Shown in pieces: positions 8,239 through 16,000 of a DNA stretch of 25,487 bases. The notes under the pieces were generated by a model, which was not told the DNA's origin, ran no database searches, and worked only from the letters and a program-made list of their open reading frames with translations. The first letter of the stretch is position 1. Every line of letters begins with the position of its first letter. The position numbers and the translations under genes are program-made. This stretch comes from a virus. Location: positions 1-25,487 of IMG/VR virus record IMGVR_UViG_3300033149_000404, one strand, 5' to 3'.

Positions 8239-8341
8239 ACAGTTAAATATATAAATTCAATAAAGACGGTACAGTCTAACACGAGTCCTTTTTAGAGGCT
8301 TAAAACCAGAGCGGTGTGCTTTGATTTTAAGTCTTTTTTTG
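8239..8341 (+). ncRNA. Candidate ~100-nt small RNA with own promoter and terminator
   Basis: From the predicted start site to the end of the terminator is about 100 nt with no credible ORF. It contains a small hairpin (AGAC-GGTACA-GTCT, about 8263-8276) and the strong terminal hairpin at 8297-8333. It matches no RNA family that I recognise. Alternatively it is just the terminator region of the upstream operon. Confidence 0.35.
8297..8340 (+). terminator. Strong intrinsic terminator between fibre and capsid modules
   Basis: The 5' arm GGCTTAAAA-C-CAGAGC (8297-8312) pairs with GCTTTG-A-TTTTAAGTC (8318-8333): about 15 bp with one internal mismatch and a few G-U pairs, around a short GGTGT loop. 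Seven T residues follow (8334-8340). It splits what would otherwise be one late operon, so capsid expression needs read-through, antitermination or a downstream promoter. Confidence 0.82.
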
Positions 8342-8343
8342 TT

Positions 8344-8394
8344 AAGTGGAGTAGGTAAGGGTTAAGTTTGCGTTTGTCTTTACCTATTCCATTT
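8344..8394 (+). promoter_or_regulatory. Large leader hairpin upstream of the prohead protease gene
   Basis: TGGAGTAGGTAAG (8347-8359) pairs with CTTTACCTATTCCA (8378-8391), and the stem can be extended at the base, giving roughly 13-16 bp with G-U pairs. No T-tract follows; the ATG at 8409 lies 14 nt further on. It begins only four bases after the upstream terminator, so it could be an mRNA-stabilising or processing element. Confidence 0.55.
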
Positions 8395-8408
8395 AGTAAA
8401 AAAAGATA

Positions 8409-9674
8409 ATGCCAGAAACAATAGGAAAATATCATAGGGTCCCAAACCCAAAATATAAAAAGCCTAAAAAGGAAAGAATAGTAACTATTACTATTTCTGC
8501 TTCGAAAGGTATAAAAGCGCTTTATGAAAGTAATACTAAGCAAATTAGAACTTATTTATTTGACGTTAAAAAATGGACAATGGTAGAGGCTAAAAAATGG
8601 GTAGCAGACCATAGTAAAAATTCTCAGAAGGAGGTAGATAGTATGAGTGAAAAGTTAATAGCAAAAGCATTTGTAGACAAATCTAGTGCTGAAGAGGGTG
8701 TTATACAAGCAGCTGTAGCATCTGATGGTATTGTAGATAGAGAGGGAGATAGAATAGACCCTGATGGATGGGATTTAACAAACTTCAATATGAACCCTCA
8801 ATTATTATGGGGGCATAATGTTAGGGAGTACAGACCTCCAATAGGAAAAGTTGAAAGGCTTTGGTTTGAGGGCGAGGGTAAAAGAAAACGTTTGATGTTT
8901 CAACCTAAATTTGACATGAAGGATACATTTGCTGCTGAATTGTTTAGAAAGGTTAAAGAGGGCTTTTTAAACGCATTTTCTGTTGGTTTTATACCACTTG
9001 AGAGAGATGGTAACACAATAACAAAGTCTGAACTGCTAGAGATTTCTTTGGTAGCCGTACCCGCTAACCCTAATGCTAGAGTTGTTTTAAGGGATGCTGG
9101 TATTAAATCACTTGATTGGGAAGATATTGTAGAGGAGAAAGCTGTTGTTCCTTTTAGAGCTTACGATACTTTACCTGATTCTGCTAGTTGGAATGCTAGT
9201 GAGTCAAAAAAGAGAGTTAAAGAGTGGGCTGGTAAAGATATGGGCAAATATAAAAGAGCATTTGCTTGGTATGACAAAGAGAATCCAGATAAACTCAGTT
9301 CCTACAAATTACCTCACCATGATGTTAGAGGGGGAAAACTTGTTACTAATTGGAGAGGCGTAGCGGCTGCAATGGCATCTTTGCTTGGTGCAAGGGGTGG
9401 AGTTAATGTACCCGATAAAGACAGGAGAGGTATTTACAATCATTTGAAAAGACATTACGCACAATTTGACAAGCCTGTACCAGACTACAGATTTGTAGAA
9501 GAACAGATATTAAAAAGTCTTAATGAGGAAGTTGAGTCCTCGTTTAATCAGGAATTACTAGGATTTATAAAATATAATATTAGGTCATTGAGAAACGAGG
9601 TTAGAGCAGAAAGAAAACAAATGAAGAAAGAAATAAAAAGGATGATTAAATCTGGAAAGGTGGTGAAAAAATAA
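8409..9674 (+). CDS. HK97-type prohead protease (U35) with extra C-terminal domain
   Basis: A 421-residue protein that cleaves the capsid precursor during head maturation. The protease core spans about residues 80-235: REGDRIDPDGWD, the catalytic-type His in WGHN (H136), the nucleophile Ser in LNAFSVGF (S191), and ELLEISLVAVPANPNA (about 208-223). Residues about 245-360 form a further domain (WNASESKKRVKEWAG, AFAWYDKENPD, YKLPHHDVRGGK) seen, from memory, in other phage protease or head proteins. A basic helical tail ends the protein. The ATG at 8409 has no clear Shine-Dalgarno, whereas an in-frame ATG at 8643 (residue 79) follows AAGGAGGT at ideal distance and starts just before the protease core. 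It ends immediately before the capsid gene. Confidence 0.88.
   Translation: MPETIGKYHRVPNPKYKKPKKERIVTITISASKGIKALYESNTKQIRTYLFDVKKWTMVEAKKWVADHSKNSQKEVDSMSEKLIAKAFVDKSSAEEGVIQAAVASDGIVDREGDRIDPDGWDLTNFNMNPQLLWGHNVREYRPPIGKVERLWFEGEGKRKRLMFQPKFDMKDTFAAELFRKVKEGFLNAFSVGFIPLERDGNTITKSELLEISLVAVPANPNARVVLRDAGIKSLDWEDIVEEKAVVPFRAYDTLPDSASWNASESKKRVKEWAGKDMGKYKRAFAWYDKENPDKLSSYKLPHHDVRGGKLVTNWRGVAAAMASLLGARGGVNVPDKDRRGIYNHLKRHYAQFDKPVPDYRFVEEQILKSLNEEVESSFNQELLGFIKYNIRSLRNEVRAERKQMKKEIKRMIKSGKVVKK
8627..8645 (+). promoter_or_regulatory. Internal ribosome-binding site and ATG within the protease gene
   Basis: AAGGAGGT ends about 8 nt before the in-frame ATG at 8643 and is the strongest Shine-Dalgarno in this part of the window. 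It would yield a 343-residue product beginning MSEKLIAKAF, just before the protease domain. Either this is the true start or two nested proteins are made. Confidence 0.65.
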
Positions 9675-10904
9675 ATGGATGATAAAAAACTAAAAGAATT
9701 GATTAAAGAAGTTATGGAAGAAGAAGAAGCAGTTGAAGAAGAACCAGTAGAAGAGGAAGCTCCCGAAGTAGTAGAAGATGTCCCCGCTGATGAACAAAAG
9801 CCTGAAGAGGCTGAGGCGTTAGTAACAGAGGAAGCTCTGGATAAATTTACTAACCGCATAGTTTCAGCAATTAAGACAGCAAAAGGTCTTAACGAATCGG
9901 ACACGAATGAAATAAAGAGTAAAATGTTTAGTAAGAGTTCAGGTTTCGCAGGATTTAGATTTCCTAAAGACCTTAACAACCTATCAAAGGAAGACAAAAT
10001 CGTTAGCTTTTTCAAATCCCTTGTTATGTACAAGGAGGATGCAGAGGCACAGAGAGTATTCAAAGCTCTTAACGAAGGTACAGCTGCAGATGGTGGCTAC
10101 CTAGTTCCTGAAGAATTGAAAGCTGAAATCTGGAGGATTTTACCTGATTATTCTGTAATGAGAAAGCTTGCAAGGATTATTCCTATGCAAACAGACTCTT
10201 TGAAGTTAAATTCTTTAGAAGCAAAACCTGCAGCCTACTGGACAGCAGAGTATGCCTCAAAGACAACTTCTAGTGCAGAATTTGGACAGATTGAACTTAC
10301 ACCTTACAAACTTGTATGTTTGTTACCTGTAACTCAAGAGTTAATTGCAGATGCAAATATTGACATTGTCAGGTTCATACTTGAACTATTTGCTGAAGTG
10401 ATTGCTGCAACAGAGGACAAAGCTTATTTCACAGGTTCTGGAACTGCACAACCAACAGGTCTTATGACCTCACTTGGTACAGCGGTTAACGCTGGTAACG
10501 CTATTAGCTTTGATAATGTTATAGACTTGATTTACTCAGTACCACAGACTATTAGAAATTCCAGAAGGGCAGCGTTTGTTGCTCCAAAGAATGTTATTAA
10601 GTCTTTGAGAAGGTTAAAGGACTCCAACAACAACTACATTTGGTCGCCAGGACAGCCTGACAACGATATGGTTGAAAGACTATATGGCTACAGATTGTTT
10701 GAACAAAACGATTTAGCACACAACCAAATGGTGTTTGGTGATTTCTCCTACTACATAATTGGTGATAGACAGCAACTAACTGTTATGACCACTATGGAAG
10801 GTGGAGATGCATGGAGACGAGACTCTATGGAAATCAAAACAAAGATTAGGGTTGATGGTGAATGTATTGATACCAACGCATTTGCTAAACTGATTAACGC
10901 TTAA
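9675..10904 (+). CDS. Major capsid protein, HK97 fold, with N-terminal delta domain
   Basis: The 409-residue shell protein. Residues 1 to about 130 form a very acidic then helical delta (scaffold-like) domain, to be removed by the protease encoded immediately upstream. The mature part likely begins near A131 (ALNEGTAADGGYLVPEEL), the standard start of HK97-type capsid proteins. Other hallmarks are AEYASKTTSSAEFGQIEL (N-arm/E-loop/P-domain), PVTQELIADANIDI, YFTGSGTAQPTGL and a C-terminal FGDFSYYIIGDR. The ATG directly follows the protease TAA, with a Shine-Dalgarno-like AAAGGTGGTG upstream. Third codon positions look richer in C than in neighbours (AAC, TTC, TAC), as expected for the most highly expressed structural gene. 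The function call is secure; the cleavage site is estimated. Confidence 0.95.
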   Translation: MDDKKLKELIKEVMEEEEAVEEEPVEEEAPEVVEDVPADEQKPEEAEALVTEEALDKFTNRIVSAIKTAKGLNESDTNEIKSKMFSKSSGFAGFRFPKDLNNLSKEDKIVSFFKSLVMYKEDAEAQRVFKALNEGTAADGGYLVPEELKAEIWRILPDYSVMRKLARIIPMQTDSLKLNSLEAKPAAYWTAEYASKTTSSAEFGQIELTPYKLVCLLPVTQELIADANIDIVRFILELFAEVIAATEDKAYFTGSGTAQPTGLMTSLGTAVNAGNAISFDNVIDLIYSVPQTIRNSRRAAFVAPKNVIKSLRRLKDSNNNYIWSPGQPDNDMVERLYGYRLFEQNDLAHNQMVFGDFSYYIIGDRQQLTVMTTMEGGDAWRRDSMEIKTKIRVDGECIDTNAFAKLINA

Positions 10905-10907
10905 TAT

Positions 10908-11024
10908 TCTACTTTAAAGTAGAGATGCTGTGAGGACAGCTTGAGTGGGATTGCTACACGAAACAAATAAGGTGGTGAGAACCTCATCCTCCCCTTCGGG
11001 GTTATGCTCATAATGTGGGCATAA
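10908..11024 (+). promoter_or_regulatory. Structured multi-hairpin RNA between capsid gene and next ORF
   Basis: Four hairpins follow one another in 117 nt: TCTACT-TTAA-AGTAGA (10908-10923), GCTGT-GAGG-ACAGC (10926-10939), a UUCG-capped stem in CCCCTTCGGGG (10991-11001), and a 9-bp stem TTATGCTCA-TAATG-TGGGCATAA (11002-11024). There is no poly-T tract, so it is not a simple terminator. It ends just before the GGAGG of the 56-aa gene. It may tune capsid mRNA stability or downstream translation. I do not recognise a named family. Confidence 0.55.
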
Positions 11025-11037
11025 GTTTGGAGGTTTA

Positions 11038-11208
11038 ATGCAAAAGATTAAATTATTAAAAAAGACCTATCTAGGTAATAAAGGCGAGGTAGTTGAAGTA
11101 ACTAATAATATAGCTCATGGCTTAATAGAAGCAGGGGCTGGTAAGTTGTATAGGGGTAGAAATAAGATGATGACCCCTAGAAGAAAGAAAGGATATTCTA
11201 TTAAATAA
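11038..11208 (+). CDS. Small 56-aa phage protein after the capsid gene
   Basis: The ORF (MQKIKLLKKTYLGNKGEVVE...) has a strong GGAGG placed 6-7 nt before its ATG and ends in a TAATG overlap with the next gene's start, which supports a real, coupled gene. The sequence is basic, and its K-x-L-K-K-T-Y-x-G-x-K-G-E-V-V-E-V start resembles short SH3-like barrel proteins often found beside capsid genes. Function is unknown; a minor head or decoration protein is a guess from position. Confidence 0.7.
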   Translation: MQKIKLLKKTYLGNKGEVVEVTNNIAHGLIEAGAGKLYRGRNKMMTPRRKKGYSIK

Positions 11209-11849
11209 TGGCTGTAGATAAGAGTTACGCTTTAACCACTAGGGATAGAGTAATAGATTTTTTAGAGTTGAAGAATTTATCTGCAACGGATAATGCTGTT
11301 ATAGATATATTTATTGAGACAGCTACAGAGTTTATAGAAAACTATTGTGAGAGAAGATTTAAAAAGACTACATATACAAATGAGGTTTATGATGGTGATG
11401 GTTCAGAATTTATTAGGTTAAAGCAATATCCTGTTATATCAACAGAATCCGTTACTTTATCAAGACGAAGCTCTGCTAGTAACGAGGATGATTGGGACTC
11501 TATAGATAGTGAGGATTATTTTGTAGATTATGATAATGGAATTATTGAGTATGTTAAGGGTATGAAATTTCAAAACTATCCAAGACATTATAGGGTTACC
11601 TATACAGCAGGATTTGATTTTGACAACTCAACCACATTTTTAGCTGACACTGAGGCTGGAGATGTTGAATATGCTTGTTGGAAGCTGATTGCTGTAATGT
11701 GGAATAGAAGGAAGGCTGACCCATCAGTACAATCTGAAAAACTAGGCAACTATGCTGTTACCTATCGCAAGTTTGTCAATGAGAATGCAGAGGTTCAATC
11801 CATTCTTGACAAATATGCAAGGGTTAGCGTAGGAGGCTTGAGAAACTAA
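11208..11849 (+). CDS. Head-tail connector (adaptor), gp6-like
   Basis: A 213-residue protein with the pattern of phage gp6-like connector proteins (Phage_connect_1 type). The N-terminal helices (TRDRVIDFLEL, NAVIDIFIETATEFIENYCERRF, residues about 12-56) are followed by the typical YDGDGSEFIRLKQYPVIS (about 64-82) and a helical region (GDVEYACWKLIAVMWNRR, about 153-172). It binds beneath the portal as the first ring of the neck. It starts in the TAATG overlap with the upstream small gene and shares one base with the next gene. Position right after the capsid protein fits. Confidence 0.82.
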   Translation: MAVDKSYALTTRDRVIDFLELKNLSATDNAVIDIFIETATEFIENYCERRFKKTTYTNEVYDGDGSEFIRLKQYPVISTESVTLSRRSSASNEDDWDSIDSEDYFVDYDNGIIEYVKGMKFQNYPRHYRVTYTAGFDFDNSTTFLADTEAGDVEYACWKLIAVMWNRRKADPSVQSEKLGNYAVTYRKFVNENAEVQSILDKYARVSVGGLRN

Positions 11850-12163
11850 TGGCGATTAGAAGGTTCTTTGATAAAGATATAGTAGTTAAAAGATACAAAA
11901 CTGTATCCGGATATAAGAAGTCCTTTCAGGCAACAGCAACAGCAGAGGGGGCTTTACAGCCTTTAGACAGGCAATCTACACAGGCTATAGATGTTTTGAC
12001 AAATAAGGGATATTTTGCTTGGTTTGATGTTGATGAGGACATAAAAGAAGGAGACAGGCTGACAGATGAGAATGGGGTTAATTATATAGTTAGGGAAATT
12101 GCAAAGATGGATTATGGTGCTAATCAACACCTAGAATGTTTGATAGAGGAGGCAAATGAGTAA
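11849..12163 (+). CDS. Head closure / head-tail joining protein
   Basis: A 104-residue protein in the position of the head-tail joining protein (Phage_H_T_join / SPP1 gp16 class). The sequence fits this class: basic start IRRFFDKDIVVKRYK, then a small beta barrel with ALQPLDRQSTQ, GYFAWFDVDEDIKEGDRLTDENGVNYIVREI. It would form the second neck ring that closes the filled head. It overlaps both neighbours (1 nt upstream, 8 nt downstream). Confidence 0.78.
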   Translation: MAIRRFFDKDIVVKRYKTVSGYKKSFQATATAEGALQPLDRQSTQAIDVLTNKGYFAWFDVDEDIKEGDRLTDENGVNYIVREIAKMDYGANQHLECLIEEANE

Positions 12164-12533
12164 TTTTACAATGACAGTAACGCCTACGTTTAAAAGAGTA
12201 GGACAAGCATTTAAAGATATAGCTGATGGATTTAAGTTACAGGAAGAACTTAATAGGTTCGCTTTTGCAATAGAAAGGGAATCTAAAGTTAAATCACCTG
12301 TAGATACAGGTTTAATGAGAGGTAGTATTACGACAACTATAGGTAATTTAGAGGCTAGAATAGCACCTCATACTTATTATGCTATATATGTGCATGAGGG
12401 TACTTGGAAGATGGGTGCAAGACCTTTCTTAAAAGAAGGTGCTGAAATAGCTGAAAGAAGTTTATATGGAAGTAAACCGCCATTTGTTACACATATTGAG
12501 ACTGTAATAAATGATGGGTTGAAAGGATTATAA
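12156..12533 (+). CDS. Neck/minor tail component, HK97 gp10-like
   Basis: A 125-residue protein with the typical signature of HK97-gp10-type proteins: VKSPVDTGLMRGSITT (about 47-62), YAIYVHEGTWKMGARPFLKEG (about 76-96). These lie between closure and tail terminator in siphoviruses and contribute to the head-tail interface. An AGAGGAGG sits only a few nt before the ATG. The gene ends in a 1-nt overlap with the next one. Confidence 0.82.
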   Translation: MSNFTMTVTPTFKRVGQAFKDIADGFKLQEELNRFAFAIERESKVKSPVDTGLMRGSITTTIGNLEARIAPHTYYAIYVHEGTWKMGARPFLKEGAEIAERSLYGSKPPFVTHIETVINDGLKGL

Positions 12534-12979
12534 TGTCGTTTAAGGTATTAAGACCACAAATAGTAGATTTACTAAATAATAATACTAAACTGCAAGAGGT
12601 ATATTCGTACCCTAGATTAGAGTTTGGTGGGTATCCTGCTGGGTATGTTGTACCTAGTGATAATAGTGCAGATTATGAAACTAATACAGAAAATGTAAGA
12701 ACTTATGCTTTTTTTATAAGAATGTTCTATGAAACAAAAACAGGTGGGGTTGAACAAGCATTTCAAGCCCTAGAGGAACTTGTTGATGAAGTAATAGATA
12801 CATTTGATGAAGATGACCAGAAAGGGTCGTCAACAAGAACCGTAGGGGTTAGCCTCCCTGCAGGTTATACTTTTTTAAACATATTGGCTCATCCTAGCAG
12901 GTGGGGCGAATTGCCTGACCAAGAGCTAGTAATGGCGGAGATAAATGTTAGGGTGAGAGTTAGTATAGATGTTAGTTAG
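12533..12979 (+). CDS. Tail terminator / tail completion protein (putative)
   Basis: A 148-residue protein in the slot between the gp10-like protein and the tail tube gene. The sequence fits a tail-terminator fold by composition and order only: N-terminal helix (LRPQIVDLLNNNTKLQEVYSY), a beta segment with YAFFIRMFYETK, the helix VEQAFQALEELVDEVIDTFD, and a last strand LVMAEINVRVRVSIDVS. Such proteins cap the finished tail tube. There is no diagnostic motif, so the call rests mainly on gene order. Confidence 0.6.
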   Translation: MSFKVLRPQIVDLLNNNTKLQEVYSYPRLEFGGYPAGYVVPSDNSADYETNTENVRTYAFFIRMFYETKTGGVEQAFQALEELVDEVIDTFDEDDQKGSSTRTVGVSLPAGYTFLNILAHPSRWGELPDQELVMAEINVRVRVSIDVS

Positions 12980-13005
12980 TTAAATTTGAGAGGTGGTGTA
13001 AGTAA

Positions 13006-13986
13006 ATGACCAAATATATAGGTAGAAGATTAAAAATAGGAGTAGCAAAAGAAACTGTTAGAGGTGCTGGTGCAACTCCTACATATTTAGTTCCTCATTT
13101 GTCTTTTTCTGTAGATGACAAAGTGACATCGGTAAGAGAACAAGCTGGTATTGGAGTAATAGCTGATTCAGATAATACATTTATTACAACAAGGTGGGCT
13201 GGAGGAGATTTAGAGTCTGAGGTAAGAGATAGTTCTTTTGGTTTATTTTTATACAACCTATTAGGTACTTGCTCAACCACAGGACCTGCTGATGAAGCGT
13301 ACACACACTCTTTTAGTGTGAGTGAGACAAATCAACATCAATCTCTAGCACTATTAGTTCAAGACCCAAATACGACTGAGATGTACAGTCTAGCGATGAT
13401 TGAATCAATGGAGATACTTGTAGAACTTGATGAAATAGTGAGATTTACTATTGCATTTTTGGCTCAAAGAGCAGAGAGTTCAAGTGATACTGTTCCTGCT
13501 ATAACAGCAGAGAATAAGTTTACAAAGAAACATCTTTCTTTTAAAGTTGCTGCTACATTAGCAAATCTGGATGCTGCAACCGCAAGTTCTGTAAAGAGAT
13601 TGAGACTTTCTATTAACAAGAACTTAATGCTTGATGATGTATTAGGTACAGCCTCTCCAGAGGATATACTTAATAGACAGATGGCAGTAGAAGGTGAAGT
13701 AGAACTAAATTATGAAGATGAGACATGGAAAAACTACTTTACAAATGCGACAAAGAGGGCTATGGAGATTAAGTTAACTAACACTGACGCAACAATTGGT
13801 AGTGGCTCAACAAATCCAAGTTTAACAATTAGGATGCCAAGAGTAGACTTTTACGAATGGGAACCTGATTATGCTTTAGATGAGATAGTTTCACAAACAC
13901 TATCTTTTAGAGCCAATTATGATGTGTCTGGTGGGAATAACATAATCTCAACTTGTGATTTAGTTAATGGAGTAGTTAGTTACTAA
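13006..13986 (+). CDS. Major tail tube protein
   Basis: A 326-residue protein that should polymerise into the hollow tail tube. The start KYIGRRLKIGVAKETVRGAGA (split by one residue at the N-terminus) and the later TRWAGGDLESEVRDSSFGLFLYNLLG resemble phage tube proteins of the Phage_tube_2 type; the remainder is beta-rich with a C-terminal domain (TNPSLTIRMPRVDFYEWEPD). A purine-rich Shine-Dalgarno, GAGAGGTGGTG, precedes the ATG. It lies directly before the tail chaperone and tape measure genes, the standard place for this gene. Confidence 0.8.
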   Translation: MTKYIGRRLKIGVAKETVRGAGATPTYLVPHLSFSVDDKVTSVREQAGIGVIADSDNTFITTRWAGGDLESEVRDSSFGLFLYNLLGTCSTTGPADEAYTHSFSVSETNQHQSLALLVQDPNTTEMYSLAMIESMEILVELDEIVRFTIAFLAQRAESSSDTVPAITAENKFTKKHLSFKVAATLANLDAATASSVKRLRLSINKNLMLDDVLGTASPEDILNRQMAVEGEVELNYEDETWKNYFTNATKRAMEIKLTNTDATIGSGSTNPSLTIRMPRVDFYEWEPDYALDEIVSQTLSFRANYDVSGGNNIISTCDLVNGVVSY

Positions 13987-13987
13987 A

Positions 13988-14332
13988 ATGAGTAAATTTA
14001 AACTAGAAAAGACATTCAAATTGGATTTTCTCGGTGATGGGTGGAAAGGTTCTTATATCAAGTTTAAAGCATTAACTGTTAAAGACTTTAAGAAGGTATT
14101 AGATTCTGTTCCACTTGATATTGAGGAATTGGAACAAGATGAGGTTCTAGGAGCTGTTGATAACGCTATAAAGCTTTTAAAGGATAACTTTATTGAAGGT
14201 AAAGGACTTGGTGCAGATGGTAAAAAGATAGATATATCTAAAAATGATTTAGAAGATTTACCACCTGATGTTATTACTAAAGCGTTAAGTTTTTTATCGG
14301 CGGGGTCAGTAACGCCAGAATTTCAGCAATAA
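13988..14332 (+). CDS. Tail assembly chaperone, short form (gpG-like)
   Basis: A 114-residue protein between tail tube and tape measure. In siphoviruses this slot encodes the G/GT chaperones that coat the tape measure during assembly. The sequence opens FKLEKTFKLDFLGDGWKGSYIKFKALTVKD and ends in a short unstructured tail. Near its 3' end is a slippery TTTTTTA (14290-14296), where a fraction of ribosomes should shift to -1 and make the longer form. No stop occurs in the -1 frame from 14281 onward. Confidence 0.8.
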   Translation: MSKFKLEKTFKLDFLGDGWKGSYIKFKALTVKDFKKVLDSVPLDIEELEQDEVLGAVDNAIKLLKDNFIEGKGLGADGKKIDISKNDLEDLPPDVITKALSFLSAGSVTPEFQQ

Positions 14333-14565
14333 AGGATATTCTTAGAGGTTATGCGCAGAGGGCTAAATACAAAGATTTAGATGACGACCACAAGTGGGCT
14401 ACAAAAGTAGTTACAGATTACGAGTACAGAAAGACTTTTGGACTGACACAAAAGGAGTTTGAAGAAGAACCATTAGATGTTTATTGGAGTAATATAAGTA
14501 TAATATCGTCTATCAATCAAATTGAGTCTGATAGTATAAAAAAGGCAACAAAAAATGCGAAATAA
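13988..14565 (+). CDS. Tail assembly chaperone, -1 frameshift product (gpGT-like)
   Basis: The frameshift product joins 13988-14296 with 14296-14565 to give about 192 residues: 103 shared residues plus 89 from the -1 frame. The extension reads IGGVSNARISAIKDILRG and continues through DDDHKWATKVVTDYEYRK to EPLDVYWSNISIISSINQ before ending at the TAA at 14563-14565, which overlaps the tape measure start. The 220 bp after the short form would otherwise be an unexplained gap in a very compact operon. The coding-like composition of the extension and its overlap with the tape measure gene match the known G/GT arrangement. Confidence 0.85.
14290..14316 (+). promoter_or_regulatory. Programmed -1 frameshift site (T TTT TTA) with downstream stem
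   Basis: In the zero frame the codons are AGT TTT TTA, so 14290-14296 is a canonical X XXY YYZ heptamer. Two bases later GGCG (14299-14302) can pair with CGCC (14313-14316) around a 10-nt loop in an unusually GC-rich patch. This is the standard layout for tail chaperone frameshifting. Confidence 0.85.
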
Positions 14566-16000
14566 TATAGATATAAGTGTAATAATAAAGCTTAAAGACC
14601 AGTTGTCTGGTAACATGAAAAAAGTTGCTACCAGTTTTCGAAGTGCTGGAATGACTTTAACAAAGACTTCTCAAAATATAGATACTGCTATTAGAGGAGT
14701 CAGTTTAGCCAATCTTGCTCTGGTTGCGGGATTTGCAGTAGCTACGAAGAGTATCGTAAGTGCTGCCTCTGAGTATGAAAAGGCTATGTTAGGTATTACT
14801 TCGGTTGCTGAGTCTTTCAATATAAGTGCAGATGAAGCAACTATGGCAGCTCAGAGTCTGGCTAGTGATGGTCTTATGTCTGTAAAAGATGCAGCGACTG
14901 GTTTGAAGAATTTACTTGCTACAGGGTTTTCGTTACCACAAGCGATAGATTTAATGAATGCTTTTAAGGATTCTGCGGCTTTTAATAGACAAGGGACATT
15001 AGAGTTTGGTCAAGCCATAGTAGGTGCTACACAAGGTCTAAAAAATCAGAATTCTATAATGGTAGATAACGCTGGTATTACTAAAAACCTTTCTAATATT
15101 TTAAAAGAAGCTGGATTATCTGCATCCGAATTAGGAAATGTTACAAGCGATGCTAATGTTAGATTAGCTTTATATAATGGTATTCTTAAAGAAGCATCTA
15201 TATTTAGTGGAGATGCTGCAAAAGCTACAGAGACTTTTGATGGTAAGATGTCTGCTTTAAAAACTAGGGCGTTCGAATTGAAAGTAGCAATAGGAGAGGA
15301 ACTATTACCTATAATTACACAATTTATTAACGGATTAATAGTTCTGACCGAAAAGATTAGTGTAGCGGTAAATTGGTTAAAACAAAATCAAGATGCTGTT
15401 AGAATACTTGCAGGTATGGTTGTAGGAGCATTAGTACCAGCTATGTACTCTCTGGCTACTTCTATAGTTGCTGTAGGTGTAGCACTAGCTCCTCTTATTG
15501 CAGCGGGTGCGGGGTTTGCTTTACTTTATAATCTTTTAGATAGACTTGTAAAAGAGAAAACAGGATTTTCATATTTTGAACAGTTAACAGCATTGATTCA
15601 GATTGTTTCTAATGCTGTTAGTAATTTAGTTAATTGGTTTCAGAGATTATATGAAAAAGCTAAAGCTGCTTTAAATATGTCATCTAAAGCCAGTGAGAGG
15701 GGTGGTTCTAGTCACCAGTTTGGTGGAATAGTACCAGGACCTATTGGAAAACCTGTATTGGCAACAGTTCATGGCGGAGAAGAAGTTATACCAACGTTTA
15801 AACAAAGTAGTAGCGGTAGTAGTGGTTCTACTAGTAATATTTCTTTAAATGTCTATTTAGGAATGTATGCTGGAAGCGAAACAGAGAAAAGAAACATCGC
15901 TGAAGCGTTATATAGTAAATTGGTTGAAATTGCTAGAAGTCAAAATAAAACTGTTGAGGAATACTTCCAACCTGTGGGAGGAGGTTTACTAATATCATGA
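14555..16000 (+). CDS. Tail tape measure protein (short)
   Basis: A 481-residue protein that sets tail length and is ejected with the DNA. The N-terminal half is helical and alanine/serine-rich with a tape-measure core (SAASEYEKAMLGITSVAESF, AAQSLASDGLMSVKDAATGLK, QGTLEFGQAIVGATQGLKNQ). A hydrophobic stretch (about 284-325, GMVVGALVPAMYSL onward) may span the host membrane. Near the C-terminus is the common tape measure motif GGIVPGPIGKPVLATVHGGE (about 390-409). It overlaps the GT frameshift extension by 11 nt and the next gene by 4 nt. At about 1.5 Angstrom per residue it predicts a tail of roughly 70 nm, on the short side. Confidence 0.9.
   Translation: MRNNIDISVIIKLKDQLSGNMKKVATSFRSAGMTLTKTSQNIDTAIRGVSLANLALVAGFAVATKSIVSAASEYEKAMLGITSVAESFNISADEATMAAQSLASDGLMSVKDAATGLKNLLATGFSLPQAIDLMNAFKDSAAFNRQGTLEFGQAIVGATQGLKNQNSIMVDNAGITKNLSNILKEAGLSASELGNVTSDANVRLALYNGILKEASIFSGDAAKATETFDGKMSALKTRAFELKVAIGEELLPIITQFINGLIVLTEKISVAVNWLKQNQDAVRILAGMVVGALVPAMYSLATSIVAVGVALAPLIAAGAGFALLYNLLDRLVKEKTGFSYFEQLTALIQIVSNAVSNLVNWFQRLYEKAKAALNMSSKASERGGSSHQFGGIVPGPIGKPVLATVHGGEEVIPTFKQSSSGSSGSTSNISLNVYLGMYAGSETEKRNIAEALYSKLVEIARSQNKTVEEYFQPVGGGLLIS

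Noticed and set aside
10905-11037. tRNA gene in the gap after the capsid gene
   Set aside because: No cloverleaf, T-loop or acceptor stem could be built; only separate hairpins fit.
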